Origin: Stropharia rugosoannulata
Taxonomy: Eukaryota > Basidiomycota > Agaricomycetes > Agaricales > Strophariaceae
Length of the DNA: 64,000 nucleotides
Assembly (NCBI GenBank): GCA_028532985.1
Contig: JANCIK010000001.1
Coordinates: 744,001 to 808,000, forward strand
Direction of reading: 5' to 3'
Shown one piece after another: positions 24,962 to 37,500 of the stretch. The notes under the pieces were generated by a model, which was not told where the DNA came from, ran no database searches, and saw nothing but the letters and a program-made list of their open reading frames with translations. The stretch's first letter is position 1; each line of letters starts with the position of its first letter. Made by a program: the position numbers and the translations under genes.

Positions 24962-25723
24962 TTATACGCGGTCCATCCTTGTCACTACAGTATCTCTTAC
25001 TCCCGACACCCACTTATCCCAGCATAAGGAAAGTAGTATACTATCACGTCCATTACCGTTCCCTCTGTCCTCAATCACCGGTTTGCCTTCTTTGCCGGGC
25101 GGAAGTATCCAAAGCCAGCGCAGCACACCCTCCCTTTCGAAGCCCATCTTCTCCGCCGCGCCAATGCTCCCCTGATTCAGCGGACTCGCGCTCCACGCGA
25201 CGCGGCGGAAGCCCAGGCCGCCCTGCTCAGGCAGGTCCAGCGCGTACTTCAACAGCAATCCGATCGCATTTGTCGTGACGTGCGTGCGTTGGAACTCGGT
25301 GAGAATGAGCACGGGCCCGATCTCGAGCAGGCGTTGGCGCATGTCCCCGTGGAGCCAGCCAATGATGCCTGCTATCCGCCCGGCGGGTGTGCGCGCGTCG
25401 GTGGACGGCTTCGTTTTGTCAATGACCACAAAGAGCGCCCCGGACGGGTCTTGGCGAATGACCGTCTCGACGAAAGTGTTGAAACTGGCAAAGGTATGCC
25501 ATTCGACTGGGAAGTACTTTGCGAGGGCCGCTATGTCCTTATGGTAGGCTTCGAAGAAGCCTTTGGCATGCAGCGCAGGTATGAAGGGGACGAGCTGCAC
25601 GCGTGCGCTCTCTAGCAGGGGCGGGACCGGGAGACTACTGTTGATATCATATGGATCGTCGAATGAACCTCCGGCGCCACCAGGTCCCTCTGCTGGAGGC
25701 TTGTAAGAGTTAATAAAAGACAT
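24962..25723 (-). CDS. GNAT-family N-acetyltransferase
   Basis: A single-exon gene of 253 residues. After a Gly/Pro-rich start, VPPLLESARVQLVPFIPALH opens the RimJ-like (Acetyltransf_3) fold. The core shows GRIAGIIGWLHGD, the EIGPVLILTEFQRTHVTTNAIGLLLKYALD segment with the region that normally binds acetyl-CoA, and the FRRVAWSASPLNQGSIGAAEKMGFEREGVLRW motif typical of this subfamily. Close fungal homologues are described only as acetyltransferases of unknown substrate; small molecules or protein N-termini are possible. It follows SEA4 on the same strand with 444 bases between them. Confidence 0.92.
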   Translation of the reverse strand: MSFINSYKPPAEGPGGAGGSFDDPYDINSSLPVPPLLESARVQLVPFIPALHAKGFFEAYHKDIAALAKYFPVEWHTFASFNTFVETVIRQDPSGALFVVIDKTKPSTDARTPAGRIAGIIGWLHGDMRQRLLEIGPVLILTEFQRTHVTTNAIGLLLKYALDLPEQGGLGFRRVAWSASPLNQGSIGAAEKMGFEREGVLRWLWILPPGKEGKPVIEDRGNGNGRDSILLSLCWDKWVSGVRDTVVTRMDRV

Positions 25724-26167
25724 GCTGACGCCGGAGTGTTATAAAGTTTGTTGGGAAAGTCTCTCATGTCATTGGAAAGTCTCTTTATAGTATATGTTTC
25801 GGCCGATGCATGAAAGCGATGAGTCATATCCAAAAGAAAAAAAAGAAAAAAACTTATCACCAAGTCGACAGCGATGAGTATGCCCATATAGTAACAGAAA
25901 CTCGGACGACAGAGCGAGATAACAAGACATACCTCTAGTGAATCAAGGGCCGCAGCCTTATACACTGACAACCAGGTTGCAAGAGGATTTAAAGACAAAG
26001 CTGTAGAAGAAATATTGGGCACCGAAAGTATCCAAAAGTAATTACTATAGTATGACATACAACTGATATATACCATCGCACAACCCGCACCCAAAAACTT
26101 GAAAAATAAAACACATAAGAATAAAGTCCAGGCACATTTAATATGTACCATTCTTGAGGTAAGGTAA
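25724..26167. other. intergenic between SEA4 and the GNAT gene
   Basis: Holds the 3' end of the SEA4 transcript and the promoter of the GNAT gene. It contains an A-rich run near 25840. A hydrophobic reading frame crosses it but is not supported. Confidence 0.5.
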
Positions 26168-29100
26168 TCAAAACTCATCCGCGCAACGACAATTACAGTC
26201 CGCCACCGGACACACGTTGTGCGTCCGCCCCGAATTTTCACCCAAGAACCACTCCAGAATATGAGCTGCATGTCCTCCGTGACGGCAGGTCTGGCATATC
26301 ACTATTGCATCATCGAAAGTATCTGGAGTCCATATTACTGTCAGATTCAACTAATGCACGGCAAGGAAGGAGCTGACGAACCTCGGTGATGGGTATACCC
26401 CAAGTCAATTTCGCGCGCCGCATCGTGCAGGATGGACAGGGTAAGCAGACAAACGGAGCATCTGGGCAGCTCGCGATTACAGTTTTCGCATGCGGTAGGC
26501 TGTAACATCAAATTTCGGTAAATTCCACGTAGCAAAAGTTATCGTAGTGAAGCACTCACACGACCCTTCTGCTTCGCAGGCAATGCGTCGCTGCTGCGGA
26601 CCGGTTTGCTGCAATAATGACATCGTATTAAGATTTGGCGAGGGGCCCACTCGGCAGGAAGTGTCCCTCCAATATGCATTCCACCTTGCAACATCTGCCC
26701 TCTCTCAATGTCGAATCCCACGCGAAGGTGATGAAGTTTGAAGCCATCAAGCAAGTCCCGATATGCTTCCAGCCATCTCTCTGCTCGCTTGTCTCGGAAT
26801 TTCTGTGGGCAGACATACGAACTCAGTATTGCAGCTGACTGTATATCGCCGGTGCGATCGACGTAAGACTGAATAATATCAAGGCCTGCAGTTGTCAGGC
26901 CCGTGATCGTGATTGCGTCGATATCGCCGCTTGTCCGGGCACGTTCAACGATACGGTGGAGGTAGGACGAAAGCATTTTATCATCGAGGAAGAGGAACGC
27001 AATAATGAGCCGTTCGCTGAACGGTATGACCTCCTCTTCGAGAACTTCGCTCCAGTCGCCCATAATGAGGTGCGTCAGCATCACTCGGAAGTAAGGATCG
27101 TGTAGGCGGATTATGAGTCTGCCATAGTGTTCGCGGATTTCAGTACCTTTGGAGGAGCCTGAATGAGAATGAAAGGGAGCCAGAGTAGCTATAGTGCCAG
27201 ACATCATCTGATGGGTTTGGTCTATCGTTAAAAGGTCAATTTCCTGCCTGTAACCCCTTTAGAACTTCGTTTACCTTCGCTCCTCATCAGTAGCTCAGCG
27301 GCCTTACTAAGTTGGCCTACAAAGACAAGCCAGCAAGCCGCCTTAGAGAGCTTGCCTTCTTTTTCCCACCTTCAGACAAAACAAGAGACGATAAATACAA
27401 GCAACGGTGTTCAAAAATGCAGTCCGCACCGTTTAACGGAAGCTAGCATCTCTTCCTCTCTGGGACTCCACCCGCATATTTGGAGCGCAACCTGCCTCGC
27501 TACTGTCTTATTCGTCGGAACAGGCGACTTCCAACTCCAGCGATCGATATTTCGGCGGCTGGCTAACGTTGCCAACGCGGCCGACCAGTTGCCTTGAAGG
27601 TCTTCAGCAGGAGAGTGACTTCGGCGCGAGCTATGACTGCGTTTCCCGTTGTTGCCTGCGCGCCTGTGGCGCCCGTCCAGTACCGGAAGGTCAAGAAGAA
27701 GAGGTTTCTGGATAGTTAATGGCGCCTCTTCCGTATTAAACTGGGAATACCCTTCAATAGGCGCGAAGCCCTCCCAGATACCCAACAGACCATGATATGA
27801 AAAATCAAATCCATGCAGGCGCGGTGTCGGTACACAGAGAATCTCTTGAGAGTCTATGGTTATCATAAACAAGCACGTTTAAACAGAAAATAGAAAGAAA
27901 ATCACTTTGGATCCATGACCACAGGATAGAGAGTGCAGGACTGGTAAGATCTGCCTTGTTGCGACCATTTTCTGTGACTTTAACATTCAGAGCAGGCTGG
28001 GAAGGCAATCAATACCTCGAGATATTGCCTGAAAAAAAGAAAAGCACCTGGCTAAGTCCGTATCCAGCCTTTGCCCGTCGGCGCATGATCATGGAGATGT
28101 CATCCTCTACAATATGCACGGCGCCTTGCTTTTTGGCCTCTTTCACCTTCGGCGAGCGCTCTATCTTCCGAGGAGCTACTTGCGGAGGTGAAACGGGACC
28201 CTTAGGAAGTTCTTCGGCAGGTAGAGTATCCGTTCGTGATAATGACCGCCGCTGAAGAGCACTGGGCTCACCCCGTTCGCTACTTCTATAATGCCTGATA
28301 GATGCCGGACTATACGTTCGGGATTTACCAGGTCTTGTTGCCGAAAGACCTGTAGGGCGAGTAGAAAGAGCGGGGAACCCGTCCTCATCGCCTCGACCAA
28401 ACAGAGCTTGCGAGCCACGCGCACGAGTTACACTTGCCTCACGACGTCGCGTACGAGAAGCAGCACGAGATGGACCAATGGAGTGAGAACGTGATTGCCT
28501 CCCCTTGTCCGATGCAAGCTTGGCTGGTTGCACGGCCTCCTCCGAATCGGCTTCGTCTTCTGAATCAGAGTCGTTGTACCCCTCAATGACTTTCAATCCC
28601 AGACCCGCTCCAATTGCAAATGAGCCTCTAGCACTCCACGATAGCTGCTTTGGAGTGTCATGAATAGCGTATAACTCCAGGTCACCATGTTTGTTGACCA
28701 CCATTACGTTGGATGTGAGCTGTAGAGAGCTTTTCAAGCTCGGGACAAGCGCAAACGACGCCAATTGCTGATTGAAAATTTTGGCTGTCCGTACATTCAG
28801 TAATGATAATAGCAGGAAAATAGTACACTTACTTCGGCGCGTATCCGAAAGAACGAAAGAACGTTGTGTAGGAAAGTCTACTGAGCTGGACAAGGTTTCT
28901 TTCAACGGTTGGTTGTGAGATGTTCCTCCGGTGGGCCACGGCAGATTAGCCGCCCATGAGCGCTTCGAGACGCGCATGGAATCTTTTGAGCGCGTGGTTT
29001 CCCCATCCGATGACCCACCACCAGTTACACTTCCATCGACAACCGATACTCTTGACTCTGATATATTCCAGAAGCGCACATATTCAGCATCCTTTTCCAT

Positions 29101-30056
29101 GGTAGCGAGACATCCGCGCCGTGTACTGGAGAACTCGACGTTGACTACCGTCGGATTGGGCCTTATAACTGCTCCGTCGGCAAGAGCATCGCGCTCTGAA
29201 AACATGAGTATGGGTTGTGAGAGCCTCCGGGAATCCCAAACGGTAACTGCTGCATCACCAAAGCACGCGATGCGATGAGGGTCAAAAGGATCAGTAACAA
29301 TACCATGAACCTTGGCTGCGACATTAGCAGGAGTAGCAGAAGGTACACGTAGGTCGAAAAGGCGCAGCCAGCGATGTGAAATCCCAGCTAATATTAAATT
29401 TGTAGATGACGGAAGGAACGCGAGGGACGAAACAACTTCTGTGGGGGCATGCTGCTGAAGCACCCGGGGATCGGCCCTCATATGATTATCCAGTCGAGGG
29501 AGGAGCGGTTGCGGACGAGGCTGGGCGGTAACATTGCTGGTGGAGTCATGGAGAGGGAGCGCTAGGGACGAAGTGGCGGTGTTGATGTCCCAAATTACAA
29601 GACTCGAATCGCCGCGAACCTTGTCAAGACCAACAGCGAGATAGTTGGAGTCGACGTTATTGAAAGCGAGGGCGTTACAGGAGCGAGAATTTCGGACGGG
29701 AAGAGTGACTGTCGGACCGCTGGACAGGGTGTTCTTGCGCTGCGCCTGCTTGCCTGCCTCCAAGCGGATGAGATCCACCTTGCCCGTACTCAATCCCACT
29801 GCTATCAGGTCGTCAAAAGCAGGGTCCGGTGACCATGCAAAGCACTTTATCAATTTAGACCACGGTTAGTAGGTAGGGACGATAAGGACCCATGACTACC
29901 CACTTTCATGAAATTCAAGTCTTGCTGAGACGTTATATGCCGAATTTCTGGGAAATCCGGTTTCCACTCGTATAGTGTTACTTGCGATCCACCGCCGACC
30001 ACAAACTTGTTATCACGACGAGGATGCCATAGAAGCCGTTTTTCGGGCTGAACCAT
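26168..30056 (-). CDS. SEA4: GATOR2/SEACAT subunit SEA4 (MIOS)
   Basis: A WD-repeat protein of the SEA complex on the vacuole (lysosome) membrane, which relays amino-acid supply to TORC1. From ATG 30056 the sequence reads KRLLWHPRRDNKFVVGGGSQVTLYEW, the usual MIOS start. WD repeats follow (CFAWSPDPAFDDLIAVGLSTGKV; SLAFLPSSTNLILAGISHRWLRLFDLR; IACFGDAAVTVWDSRR). The middle shows CGWSPREEEM and GKLSKAACWLVFVGQLSKAAELL (about 27300), then the alpha-solenoid with RLHDPYFRVMLTHLIMGDW. The C-terminal zinc ribbon/RING (RCHYCSKPV, CENCNRELPRCSVCLLTL, CQTCRHGGHAAHI, CPVADCNCRC) ends at 26168. A Ser/Arg-rich insert of about 150 residues lies between the repeats and the solenoid (about 28130-28560). At least seven introns were placed by phase and by family match. 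Confidence 0.93.
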
Positions 30057-30957
30057 ATTGGCGAGCGCTCAAAACGCAGCTGCTGAGCTCCCAAATTACG
30101 ACGCGGAAAATGGCATGTCCACGCTTTGAGCGGAGATATGGCTCTATGGAAGCTCTGGGATAAAGTGTTGATAACGAGGAGGAAAGCAGTGTTCGTAAAC
30201 TTAGCGCTCGTGACCGCGAAGCGGAGCGGCCAGGGCGGGTCCGGCGCCCGGAGACGGAACCATGCACCATGACTAGTCGACTGGTCTATGATCTCACCGC
30301 TTGACTCTTGAAAATTACTGTCCCTTTATGAAAGAGGCAACAATCCATTCGTAGTAAGACGCTACAGCACGATGTGAACATAGGCATTGGCGTAGGCGAT
30401 CCTTCAGAACATCCGTTCATGTCGTGCATGTCAACCCGTTAAAGGAAATGATTGGGAAATGAGCAAGTATCCTGATTTGTCGTTTAAATCCAATTCAAAT
30501 CCCACATCGGAGGCGATGTTTGCGCATCGAATACTATGAAGGGATATACCAAGGCTGCTGTTGGTATGATTACTTTCGAGACTTTTCGAGAGCTGTCTTG
30601 TCACGCGTGGAAGTCATGAAAGGTATTACCGAGTGAATTGAAGACGGGACTCCGCCACGACAAAAGTTGTTTTGCCATTACGAGGGCTGAACCCATTTGC
30701 AGTTTGGTGGCCAGTATATCAACGCCCGCGCGTGCTGACTAAAGGGGCAACTTTTTCTTTTTTTCTTGAAGAGTAAAAATCAACTTTCCAAGCAAGAACC
30801 AGCATTTATTTTTTCCCTCAAGATAAACCTAGCAAACGTATCAAGCCCTCATGTCAGGCGGCCAGTGGATCACCAAGAGACCGGCAAAGCCTTGAACGCA
30901 GTGGCAGTTTATTTCTTTGTGAAACCAGTCATATGTTGAATTTCATAGAACGCTGAA
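30057..30957. other. gene-free stretch
   Basis: About 0.9 kb between the start of SEA4 and the end of the Ohr gene. No exon was recognised. A poly-T/poly-A patch lies near 30750. Confidence 0.5.
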
Positions 30958-31636
30958 CTAATCTGTCGATACTTTGACTACGACGCCCTGGCTCAGCGCG
31001 CGACTGTAAGGGCAGAACTTCGAGACCGTCAGTAAGCGCGACAGATACAGAGCGCATATGTCATACCGCATGACCAGCCTGCAAGAGTTCGTCGTCGATT
31101 CCTTTCACCTTGATGTCGACAGCAAGTCCAAAACCAGGTTGTTCGTTGGGTACCCCAATATGAACGCTGACGTTCACGACAGCATTTTTAGCCATATCTT
31201 CTTTGCCCAGCTTCTTAGAAACGGCTTGGATTGCGCCCAAAAGGCAAGCTACCAGGGCAGACGGCAAGGAATGGAGTCAGAAATTGGCTGAGCTCATCCC
31301 CAGTGTTAATACCCACCTGAGTACCCCATAGCGAAGAGCTGCTCCGGGTTTTCGCCTTGTCCGCTACCCCCGAGTTCCTTTGGAAGAGCGAGGTTGAGGT
31401 CAAGCCCATTCGAGCTGACAGAACCACTACGTCCTGCTCCTTGTGCAGTCGCAGTCGCAGTGTACTACCAGGCGTGTAAGCCCTCGCCCCTAATAATATG
31501 ACGTTATGCCACTGCTTCTAACCTTGATATCTTTCAGTGTTACAACATTGCGGGTACTCATACGGCTAAATGCATTTCTAGGCAAGACAGCCCTGGCAGA
31601 CGATGTGAAAAGGGTGCGAGCAATAGGTTGGAACAT
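30958..31636 (-). CDS. Ohr/OsmC organic hydroperoxide reductase, mitochondrial-type N-terminus
   Basis: Reduces organic hydroperoxides using a pair of active Cys residues. Four exons. The start (ATG 31636) reads [18 protein letters not shown], rich in Arg/Ser/Ala with no acid, a mitochondrial-type presequence. It joins [10 protein letters not shown] and then [14 protein letters not shown]. The Ohr core shows [34 protein letters not shown] with the first Cys, and [11 protein letters not shown] with the second; the catalytic Arg of the family is probably in GAGRSG. Splicing at the GYS/ACL and GHA/FCPYS junctions was checked by phase. The length of about 165 residues fits bacterial-type Ohr plus a presequence. 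Fungal Ohr genes are usually regarded as of bacterial origin, but introns show this copy is long settled. Confidence 0.9.
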
Positions 31637-32252
31637 GGTGGTTCGCGAGAGAAATGAAAAGCCGTTTAGCCGGTCATCGTTGTGCCTCGTGGTGGTTTGC
31701 CGTCATTTCAAATTTGGAAATTATGCGTGTCGATTCTGTCTTCCATCCCAAACAATCGTGAACACTACGTGACTCATCTTGAGCAGCTCATAGGCTCTCA
31801 TAAGCTGAATATCTTCGTACTGTCGATGAATCGTGATTCCAACGAAAATAAGGATAAGAACCCAGACTTTCGGAGTGTCCATGGCTTCTGGACGCGAGGA
31901 TTCAATTTATTCGACTTGCATTGGCTTCTTTGAAAAGACTACGCATTCCAGCAAGTATCTACCCATACGAGGCGCATTTCTCTTTGTTCAGGTATAAAAT
32001 ATAACATGCTATTATTAGAGTGCTACAATGATAATTGATTGTTGTATAAATTAGACAACGGTGGATAGATGCATACAACAAGCATTACAATATTCTATGA
32101 TACAATGTCCGATGCCACAACAGAGTATGGGAATTTTTTTTTAAAAAAAAAACAATGTCCGATCGAGGATAAAACTTGGTGTGATATACTTTTTTCCGAT
32201 CTTTGAACAAGTTACCAGGATTCCAGGAAAATTGGTTCCAAAGCCATATGCT
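31637..32252. other. gene-free stretch
   Basis: About 0.6 kb with no exon. Near 32100-32165 two copies of ACAATGTCCGAT flank a T-run that runs straight into an A-run. This could be a trace of a small insertion, or chance. Confidence 0.5.
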
Positions 32253-33680
32253 TCAGGGTTCCTTGACGTTATTGTGTTTAGAAAGGACTGAATCTTCCCT
32301 TGTATCAGTCTTGGTTAAGGTGTCCGAAAGCTCTGCTACACTGTCGTAGGCATTCTCTGCTTGTTTGACAATACTAGAGACAAAACTGCGCTCCTCGGGA
32401 CTGAATTGTTGGAAAATGGACGATGATTCTCCAGGTTCACATATAGTGTCCAAGGAAGCCAGAGTCGGCCTTGTTTTGTCCTTGACAGCTTTACGCATAC
32501 ACTCCTTCCATAAATTCCATGCCGGAGTGTCGTTTGGCAAAAGCTCGTCGATCACTCCATTCGGGGTTGCTTTCTTTTTGGACAAAAAAAAGATTGCCAG
32601 TGCGACCGCCTCTGTCCAGCGCTGCAAATTCACTTTGACGATCTTTGGCTTGCCGATGATAGAAAAGAGAATATCCGTCTGGATATTTTCGAGGTCTTTG
32701 GAGGCGAGGTAGCCATTACAGATCCAGGACACCGCGAGCGTCACCAGGAATAGAACTTGCCCTATCAGTTTGCCCTGGGGTATAAGCAGCAGCTGGAACA
32801 AGAACTGGAGGAGAAGTAGAATGCAGCAAAATCCAATCCGTGCGTAACTTTTGCTTTTAAATTGAAGCTGATATCGGGAGCGAAGGATGGTGCTGATGGT
32901 GCGCTCAGGCCCCAATAAAAGGGTGATAGAGGTTTCGTCGAACAAAATTCCATCGCCAGGGGGAACATGTTTCCCGACTTGAGCTAAGTTGATACGCAAT
33001 ACCCCCGATCCAAGTACGAGTAGTGTTATGCCGTTCGCCGCAGCGCCGAATAGAATCAGACCAGAGGAATACCCATCCCCGTAGAGCGCTGATAACACGC
33101 CGAGCGATATGGACGTTAAGATAGTGATTAGAATGCCAATTTGTCCCAAGGGCGAAATTTTGGGGAATGCGTCTTGCGGCACCTGGTAGTCTGAATCCTC
33201 TGGCCATTCAAGCAAATTTTCAGGGAATTCCACGATGGTGAAAGGGATTTTGTCATTAGGCGTTGTTACGCTTGTGCAGATCTTCATCGCCTTTTTCATC
33301 CTGCAACGACGGTTGAGGAGATAACATAAATGTCCTGTTTTGGCGTGTCGAGTACCAGAGTAGACCCCTGTATATCTCGGACCTGGTTTTTTGGCGTCTA
33401 TTTCGAGGAGTTCGGCAGGCTCGAGAACGGGTCCCGGAAAGAGGCCATCCCAAAAGGTAGATGTTGGTAGTGTTCCATATTTCTTTGCGACAAAGTAACT
33501 GCCTGGGGAGTTATACCAGCCAAACCATCTACGAGAAGGGATGAGGTGAACACTGTTCATCGCTGCAAACGACTCTTCGCCACCGAAGAAACCGGCAACC
33601 CCAGATGAATTAAGAGAAAAATTGCCTTTGAAAGGAGACTTTAAGACAGGCATTGTTATATTGTGTTGATCACTGATCAT
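32253..33680 (-). CDS. multi-pass membrane protein of an uncharacterised basidiomycete family
   Basis: A single exon of 475 residues; MPVLKSPF (33653) is an alternative start. Residues 1-170 are soluble and contain GWYNSPGSYFVAKKYGTLP and a basic patch (NRRCRMKKAMK). Then come about four strongly hydrophobic helices: IGILITILTSISLGVLSAL, GLILFGAAANGITLLVLG, RIGFCCILLLLQFLFQLLLI and IGQVLFLVTLAVSWICNGYL. A fifth weaker one is AVALAIFFLS. The C-terminal about 90 residues are acidic and Ser/Thr-rich. I recognise no transporter or enzyme motif. Similar orphan proteins with a VLGSGVLRI-like stretch occur in many Agaricomycetes. A role as a membrane scaffold or channel is only a guess. Confidence 0.85.
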   Translation of the reverse strand: MISDQHNITMPVLKSPFKGNFSLNSSGVAGFFGGEESFAAMNSVHLIPSRRWFGWYNSPGSYFVAKKYGTLPTSTFWDGLFPGPVLEPAELLEIDAKKPGPRYTGVYSGTRHAKTGHLCYLLNRRCRMKKAMKICTSVTTPNDKIPFTIVEFPENLLEWPEDSDYQVPQDAFPKISPLGQIGILITILTSISLGVLSALYGDGYSSGLILFGAAANGITLLVLGSGVLRINLAQVGKHVPPGDGILFDETSITLLLGPERTISTILRSRYQLQFKSKSYARIGFCCILLLLQFLFQLLLIPQGKLIGQVLFLVTLAVSWICNGYLASKDLENIQTDILFSIIGKPKIVKVNLQRWTEAVALAIFFLSKKKATPNGVIDELLPNDTPAWNLWKECMRKAVKDKTRPTLASLDTICEPGESSSIFQQFSPEERSFVSSIVKQAENAYDSVAELSDTLTKTDTREDSVLSKHNNVKEP

Positions 33681-34513
33681 TACGGAAAATCAAACGAAAG
33701 TATCGTGTCAAACAGGCATCCAGCAGAGGGGTTCATTATCCCACTCACCGATGTCACTCGAAGGAAGGGAAGCACACAACCCCTTTCAAGGGAAAGGTAT
33801 CGCATTAAATACCCTGCTTCTCTCTGTACAGTCAGTGTTTTGATGCAGGGAGCTTCTCGACGATACACAGGAATCCTGTTGCAACCGCACACGAAATCTA
33901 AAGCTTCGAAGCTTAATGACAGCTTGAAACAGAGATAGAAGAGGCCCGTAGACTTTGAATGCTCGGTTTTTATATGAAGGTCCTGTGAGCCACATCGTGC
34001 CTTTTATTTATAGTTGAAGGACAGCCATTAAGTCTCCCCGAATCTGTACATTGGCTTGTGCAACGCCTCGCGATTGCCCAAACTTGACGATATTTTCCCA
34101 GAATGCTGTTGTATTTGTGTTGACGATCAGTGATTGCACACCAATTTCTCCTGATACGTGAACATTGTCCAGCATCTAGAAGCTTGATAGATCGCCGTTC
34201 AGAATGGCCATGAGTACTTGCATACCAATTGGGTGCCGAGGATGACTGCGCAAAATGACAAGAACCACTTGAGAACAACGGAAGTCTAAAATGAACTTTG
34301 ATAGAACATTGCTTGTTGATGAAAGCAATGCCTTTCAAAACAATCACACGTCAACAAGTCTGTTCATGTGCGTCCAGTTGTTTATAATTTACCGCCTACA
34401 GTAAACCGCAAGTCAACCGTCCAAGTTACTGTTCATACCACATTCTCTGCCTATCTGCTCTACATAGCCAGATATTTTAATCCAATCTTCGCTGATTGGC
34501 GGCATTTCAGAGG
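33681..34513. other. divergent intergenic region
   Basis: 0.83 kb between the membrane-protein gene (-) and RSE1 (+), holding both promoters. An inverted CCAAT box (ATTGG) sits about 15 bases before the RSE1 ATG. No exon was seen. Confidence 0.5.
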
Positions 34514-37500
34514 ATGCATTTGTATAACTTAACACTCCAACCGCCCACCGCAACAACGCAAGCCATCGTTGGCAACTTCTCGGGCGCTAGACAGCAAGAA
34601 ATCATTGTTTCGCATGGAACACGGCTTGAACTCCTTCGACCAGATGCGCAAACAGGAAAGGTCGCGACTGTTATTGCTACAGACGCGTTTGGCTCTATCC
34701 GCTCCCTCGCCGCTTTCCGTTTAACGGGCGGGACCAAGGGTGAGCCGTTGTACGTATACATTTCGTCTGCACTCATTTACGTGTGGCATCTTAGACTACG
34801 CTATAGTAGGGTCGGACTCAGGACGCATCGTTATCCTAGACTACGATCCTAAAACCAGCAGCTTCGTCAAATTGCATCAGGAGACATATGGGAAATCCGG
34901 GGCACGGCGTATCGTGCCGGGACAGTATCTCGCAACTGATCCAAAAGGAAGAAGCGTCATGATTGCGGCCATGGAAAAAGCCAAATTGGTCTATATTCTT
35001 AATCGCGACGCGGCTGCGAACCTCACTATTTCGTCACCGTTGGAAGCACATAAAAACTCGGCTATTATTCATCATATCGTTGGTTTGGATGTTGGTTTTG
35101 AAAATCCTATGTTCGCAGCCTTGGAGGTTGACTATACCGAGTCTGATCAAGATTCAACAGGAGAGGCGTTTAACAACGCCGAAAAAGTGCGTATGCCTAC
35201 ACCTTTGTTACATCGTCCGGTTGACAAGATTTGTTTCTCAGATGCTTACATACTATGAGCTGGACCTTGGCCTAAACCACGTTGTGCGCAAATGGAGCGA
35301 GCCGACAGACCCTAGAGCTAATTTGTTGGTTCAAGTCCCTGGTGGTCAGCTTGCCTCGTCGGACCGATTCGATGGGCCTTCTGGAGTTCTCGTCTGTTGC
35401 GAGGATCACATCATTTATCGGCACATGGACGCTCCCCAGCATCGCGTTCCAATCCCTCGTCGCAAGAACCCTCTGGAAGACAGCAGCCGTGGCCTAATTA
35501 TCGTAGCTGCCGTCATGCATAAGATGAAGGTATAGAGCTTTAGTGCTTTATGTTACTCTTATTGACGTATATTGACAGGGTGCCTTCTTTTTCCTCCTCC
35601 AAAGTGAGGACGGTGATTTGTATAAAGTTACCATTGAGCACGAGGAAGAAGAAGTCAAAGCCCTTAAGATCAAGTATTTTGACACCGTGCCAGTCGCATC
35701 AAGTTTGTGCATTCTTAAATCAGGTTTCCTTTTCGTAGCGAGTGAATTTGGTAACCAGTGAGCCACATCTCTAACGGCGCTCATCGTACTTCATTAATTT
35801 GGCGCATTTCAGCTACCTTTATCAGTTCCAGAAGCTAGGCGATGATGATAATGAGCCTGAATTTAGCTCTACGTCATACCCTAAGTTCGGTATGGCCGAT
35901 CCCACCTTCCCTCTCCCTCAAGCATTTTTCCGTCCACGACCTTTGGACAACCTCGTCATTGCTGATGAGTTGGAATCGTTAGATCCCATCATAGATTCCA
36001 AAGTTCTTAATCTGTTACCTAATTCTGACACTCCACAAATCTTTGCGGCATGTGGTCGCGGCGCGCGCAGTACGTTCAGGATCCTGCGACATGGACTAGA
36101 AGTAGAGGAGTCAGTGAGCTCTGATCTGCCCGGTATTCCTAACGCTGTGTGGACGACAAAGCGCAATGAAGATGGTAAGCCCCCTTTCATATATTACAGG
36201 ACATAGTGTTGATGTGCTACAGACCCATACGACTCGTACATCATCCTCTCATTCGTTAACGGTACCCTCGTACTCTCGATTGGAGAAACCATTGAAGAAG
36301 TTCAAGACACGGGCTTCCTGTCGGCGGCTCCGACAATTGCTGTTCAACAAATTGGCGCTGATGCCCTCCTGCAAGTACACCCACATGGCATCCGTCATGT
36401 CCTTGCGGATCGGCGTGTGAACGAATGGAGGGTCCCTCAAGGGAAGACCATTGTATGCGCAACAACTAACAAGCGCCAAGTTGTGGTTGCACTGAGCTCA
36501 GCCGAGCTTGTATACTTTGAACTTGACATGGACGGTCAACTCAATGAATATCAGGATAGGAAAGCTATGGGAAGCACGGTCCTTGCTCTAAGCATCGCTG
36601 AAGTACCTGAGGGCCGTCAAAGGACACCATATCTGGTACGTCAATCGGATACCCGCCAGTTCATTGTCTAATTCTCTATCGTAAAGGCCGTAGGTTGCGA
36701 GGACCAAACGGTCCGCATTATCTCTCTCGATCCAGAGAGCACTCTCGACACCATCAGTTTACAAGCTCTCACCGCCCCTCCATCGTCTATATGCATTGCG
36801 GACATGCTTGACGCCAGTATTAACAAGGCACAGCCGACTATGTTCGTAAACATTGGTCTGCAGAATGGTGTTCTGCTGCGCACAGTGCTTGATCCCATTA
36901 ATGGTCAACTTACGGACACAAGAACACGGTGCGCTGCCTGTATGCCTGAGCCACTTACTTCAGTCAATTGAACCGGCCTTTTTTAGATTCCTTGGAACGC
37001 GTCCGGTGAAACTGGTTCGTGTGCAAATTCAACGCAATCCTGCCATCCTTGCGCTTTCGTCTCGGTCATGGTTGAACTATACGCATCAAAATCTCATGCA
37101 CTTCACCCCGCTGATCTACGATAACTTGGATTATGCATGGAGTTTCTCTGCGGAATTGAGTCCCGAGGGTCTCATTGGTATCGCAGGTAGTGTTCTTCGG
37201 TCAGTGTGAATGAGACTATAGCTACCTACGATTTACTTAACCCTCGAGTCTAGTATTTTTCAGGTTCCCAAATTGGGCATGAAGCTGAAACAAGACTCAA
37301 TGCCTCTCGCATATACTCCGCGCAAATTCATTACCCATCCGACTAATAACTACTTCTACATGATCGAGGGTGACCATCGTGTTTTGGGAGATGCTGCTGC
37401 TGCGAAGAAACTCCAGGAACTAGTAGGTTTTCGGTACTTGTCCAATTGGATACGTTTGTTAATCTATTTGTTTGGTAGCGTAAGCAAGGAAAGCGAATAG

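Noticed and set aside
25612..26271. 219-codon hydrophobic frame on the minus strand
   Set aside because: It overlaps the end of SEA4 and the start of the GNAT gene in another frame and fits no known membrane family.
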